Of a stretch of 64,000 bases of DNA, positions 60,590-64,000 are shown in pieces. Location of the stretch: contig OY992835.1 in assembly GCA_963921425.1 (NCBI GenBank), positions 12,710,001-12,774,000 on the forward strand, given 5' to 3'. Numbering within the stretch: the first letter of the stretch is position 1; each line of letters starts with the position of its first letter. The position numbers were made by a program, and so were the translations under genes. This DNA comes from Dryas octopetala. Its lineage: Eukaryota; Streptophyta; Magnoliopsida; Rosales; Rosaceae. Below the pieces are notes generated by a model that worked only from the letters and a program-made list of their open reading frames with translations, did not search any database and was not told the DNA's origin.

Positions 60590-61649
60590 ATGGCCAGATC
60601 CCAACAGCGGTATCGAGGCGTCCGACAGAGGCATTGGGGCTCTTGGGTCTCCGAGATTCGCCACCCTCTATTGTAAATCCCACTCCCGAACCGTTCCCTC
60701 TTCTTTTCTTTCGAAACGTTTCTTCTGAAAAATTTCATCAACATCAACTTTTTTACCAAATTATGCATTTTTATTTTTTACTTATTTTGGGCATGTTTTG
60801 AAATTGTTTTTAGGGATGCTTGAAAATAGTCAAAAACATTTTTTTATCATATTTTAATAGGGATGCTTTTTTAGAAAACAGTGTACAGTACTTGACCTTT
60901 TAGTAAAAAAAATTTATATGTTTTTAACCAAATTAAGCGCGACGCTATTAAGTAAAAAAACTTTTTATAAAAGCATTGACAAACAGGTTTGGACATGTCT
61001 CTAGAGTAATGATGTAATGCCATTTGAACAATTATTCCAATAGAATTACGTTTTTTTTTTTTTTTTCCTATGCTTCTGTTTCTTAATTAATAATTAATTT
61101 GAATCAAGTCTGAACAAGAAACGCGTTTCGTTTTGCGTTTTTTTGGAGCACAGGAAGACAAGAATTTGGCTAGGCACGTTCGAAACGGCAGAGGACGCAG
61201 CGAGAGCATACGACGAAGCGGCGAGGCTGATGTGCGGCCCAAAGGCGCGCACCAACTTCCCATACAACCCCAACGACCCCATCCCACATAACTCTTCCAA
61301 GCTTCTCTCAGCAGCTTTGATAGCAAAGCTTCACAAATGCAACATGGCCTCTCTTCAAATGACCAAAAAACCACCGGTGCTTTCAAAGGAGGAGCCATCA
61401 CAAGATCAACTACTGCTTCACTACATGCCGCCACCAGCAGCCCCTTCCGCCGCCTGCATTGCCGGAAACGGCGGCGTTTCGGGGTTCGAATGGCCCGGGA
61501 CCAGCTGGGTTGGGAGTCCTCAGCAGCAACAACAGCAGCAGCAGCAGCAGGAGTTTATTAAACCACTTGAGGATGATGATATAGAGGAGATGATAGAAGA
61601 GCTGCTTGATTATGGGTACATTGAGCTTTGTCCTGGGGTTCCAACATAG
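60590..61649 (+). CDS. ERF003: AP2/ERF transcription factor ERF003-like
   Basis: A nuclear DNA-binding regulator of the ERF family. Two exons (60590-60672 and 61154-61649) join within the codon for Leu28 and give 192 residues, against about 199 in Arabidopsis ERF003. The AP2 domain spans about residues 7-64: [20 protein letters not shown], then [20 protein letters not shown], then [16 protein letters not shown]. The intron position and [17 protein letters not shown] wording are those of the SHINE/ERF003 subgroup. Further family blocks are [20 protein letters not shown] and the acidic C-terminal activation-like motif [21 protein letters not shown] Gln run (residues about 158-167, CAG/CAA codons) precedes it and may vary in length. 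The long intron side frame at 60660-60728 is non-coding. Expression in cutin or lateral-organ programmes is only inferred from the subgroup. Confidence 0.95.
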
Positions 61650-62157
61650 GCATATATATTAATATTATAGTACTACATAATTAATACAGCTAGCTATAGC
61701 AATTTGCATCTTCTATGTGAAATTGCAAACTTTTTGTATTAGCTATATATCTAATAAATTAGTTAGATGAGTTTTAACGTTGGTACCTATAAACTAGTAT
61801 ATGTATGCAAACTTATGAAAGAAGAATAAATGAAATTATATGCAGCTATAGCACACACGTACTCTCATGTTTTTAAAAATTAATCAATAGAACTTAATGT
61901 TTTTTGTTTTTCTCTCTATTTGTTTTATCTGGTTAAAGGGAATTAAACGAGAAGAGAAATATTATTAGACTAATAATTAATTAATCTCTTTAAAGGTAAT
62001 TGTATTCACATGTTAAATACAGATTATTGGTCTCTCTTTTTTCTTGTTGCTATTGATTAATTTTGAAGAACCAAAATTTCAGTGGTGAGCATTTATTCAC
62101 ACATTCTAACATTTAACGTCAGATCGAGTTTGAATCAGTTTTCTTTTTCTTTGGATT

Positions 62158-62194
<37 letters not shown>

Positions 62195-63326
62195 CTTCAA
62201 AGCCAAATTAAGCAATAATAATATTGGAACTTGGTGGAGTCTTGTGCATGTGGAAATGAAACCTTTAATTTCTTTTAAATGGTATAAATTACTTTCACTA
62301 AATTGGATGTGAGAAAGCATATAATTCCCTGATCTGGACAACCCAAACGAAAAGATATGGAAAGTGAAGAAGAAGAAGAAAAAAAGACTACAAAATTGAA
62401 AGTATAAAGCATGATATAGAAATTTGGTGTTCATTATCCAATGGACAAGACATTGTGGAAAGCTTTTTGTCTGGCCTCTACGTACTCCCTGGTCATATTA
62501 TAAGTTTCAACATGAATCACAAAACAGAATATAAACATGGGTCACAATAGATTATATTATATAGTAAGAAATTAAAACCTTTGGTAAATTGCCCATCCAT
62601 ATATAATCCAGCAAAAAACTAGCACACCCAATTTGGGAATTATTGTCTAGTACTCTCAAAGTCATTATTGAATGGAATATTTGTAATATGGGAATCGATG
62701 TCTAGACTCAAAGGCCAGTACGTGTTGTTATTATTATTTTTTGTTAGTATGAGCAAAGTTTTTGGTGCAGCACCTATCATACACTTTGAGCTAGATTTCA
62801 TTATTGAGCCACAATTGCACGAATGACAATATAAAGTCTTTGCCACAATGGGTTGTCATGTGATTCTCCAAAATTATACCCATTGGGTTTTCTGCATGTG
62901 TATGAAGCAGACAACAACTACCATTCAGTCAATTTTTGTGGCAACAGTGACGTGCAATTATGTTATTGTCCCATTATGGAGTGTGTGTAACACAGTCTGT
63001 GTGTGTGTATAGGCCGGTTTCTCCAAGAAATGTGCGCACTGATCAGATGCAGCCAAATCATATGAACAATTGCATACTAGCTCGGAGCCTTTTTTGATAT
63101 TTGATGATTGATTCCCTCTCTCCTGCAGAAACATTCTCATTGTTTTCTCACTTGCTTTTTCTAACCTGATAATAGATTAGACAGCTTTGTTATCCTTCCA
63201 GCTTAGATCCACTGATTTCTAAAAGCCTCACTTTTGACCCACATTAAAAAAGAATAAAAAAAAAACAAAACAAAATAAATGAGACCCTTACATGTTAGAG
63301 ATTTCTAAAAAAATATATATATATGC
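61650..63326. other. 3' region of ERF003 and AT-rich DNA
   Basis: AATAAA at 61826 is a possible polyadenylation signal. A poly(A) run lies at 62165-62191 and a (TG)n tract at 62983-63009. No further gene was recognised. Confidence 0.4.
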
Positions 63327-63725
63327 AGGCTTCTTCTATTGAGGTATACCTCAACTTATTTATGTTGAGGTATACCATGTTAGGGCCCATACGAACCGTT
63401 TTGTGTTGATCTGAACCATTCATTTTTTACATCTCCATTGATAGATCATCCTTGCAAAAAATTAGCCAAATCGGAAATCATTTGTTTATCTAACTTTGAT
63501 CAAATAAATGGACGAACCAAATATTTTTGATGAAACCGTCCATTTGTTTTATCAAAGTTAGATAGGCAAATGATTTCCGATTTGACTAATTTTTTGCAAG
63601 GATGATCTATCGATGAAGATGATCCTTGCGAACGGTTCGGATCGACACAAAACGACTCGTGTGAGCCCCAACAAGATCATACCTCAACATAAATAAGTTG
63701 AGGTATACCTCAATAGAAGAAGCCT
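63327..63725. mobile_element. Near-perfect foldback (hairpin MITE)
   Basis: The left arm begins AGGCTTCTTCTATTGAGG and the right arm ends with its inverse. The arms match almost continuously for about 185 bp, for example AATCGGAAATCATTTG against CAAATGATTTCCGATT. They meet near 63520 around TATTTTTGATG. Each arm also starts with a smaller palindrome, TTGAGGTATACCTCAA. Flanks are TA-repeats on both sides, so the target duplication cannot be defined. No coding capacity is present. Confidence 0.85.
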
Positions 63726-64000
63726 CTATATATATGATTGATGTGCATATATTATTCAAATTGGTTGGTGGGTGCATTGCTTTAGAAAAAATAAGTTTGA
63801 TTTAACAGTTGCAAATTTTGGGTATTCAGTTATATTCAATCGATGTATCTGTCCACCATGTGGCTGTTATGCCACTTCTTCACTTTGGATCAAATAGGTG
63901 TTTTGGCACCCATTGGAATCTATAAAAACTTTGAATTATATATATGTGAAAATCAATCTCTCTCTAACTCTTATTATTTATATATCATACAATTTCCTTG
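63726..64000. other. Window end, no gene seen
   Basis: AT-rich DNA with TATATATA words. Nothing further is supported before the window closes. Confidence 0.4.

Noticed and set aside
1..64000. Search for tRNA, rRNA, CRISPR and known miRNA precursors
   Set aside because: No cloverleaf with a GGTTCRANTCC-type arm, no rRNA segment and no regularly spaced repeat-spacer array was seen; the foldbacks look like MITEs rather than known miRNA genes.

Overview
The window is nuclear DNA of a flowering plant, almost certainly a core eudicot. The genes are split by GT-AG introns, intergenic DNA is AT-rich, and (CT)n/(GA)n tracts and small DNA transposons are frequent. Products match eudicot families closely: Golgi SNARE GOS11, an ERF003-type AP2 factor and a C1-1i zinc-finger protein. 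The species cannot be fixed from sequence alone; a woody rosid is a guess. All intron-exon models below were built by hand from splice signals, reading phase and remembered family sequences. No alignment or transcript was available.

Eight protein-coding genes are supported. From left to right they are: ribosomal protein L7 (minus, 4654-7696); Golgi SNARE GOS11 (plus, 12003-16123); a single-exon C2H2 zinc-finger repressor (plus, 19039-19926); a MAM33/p32 mitochondrial matrix protein (minus, 24595-26402); a plant-specific mitochondrial membrane/coiled-coil protein (minus, 29572-31990); a deSI-like PPPDE thiol peptidase (plus, 36849-38616); a DCN1-like cullin neddylation factor (minus, 41501-45463); and ERF003 (plus, 60590-61649). 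They look like unrelated housekeeping and regulatory genes. No operon-like or cluster logic joins them. Two non-functional coding remnants also occur: a LINE-type RNase H piece and an aspartyl-protease piece.

The rest is mostly repeat-derived. One family has ends CAAGGAGTAAAATTTCG and 8-bp target duplications, which is hAT-like; it appears at 218-2342, 10303-11676, about 26694-27101 and from 55451. A nested foldback element fills 8365-10222. A Mutator-like element with very long GC-rich inverted repeats and a 9-bp target duplication lies at 27180-28328 and carries the protease piece, so it is a Pack-MULE candidate. A Harbinger-type MITE is at 52295-52638, a larger inverted-repeat element at 50513-52060, a two-copy MITE family at 32273-32466 and 52850-53045, and a near-perfect 399-bp foldback at 63327-63725. 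There is also an unusual array of the self-complementary 12-mer AAACTGCAGTTT at 53870-54330. The 45.5-60.4 kb interval contains no recognisable gene.

No new enzyme system was found. The most interesting material is the transposon biology (Pack-MULE, hAT-like family, nested foldback), the palindrome array, and one conserved-looking mitochondrial protein without a known function.
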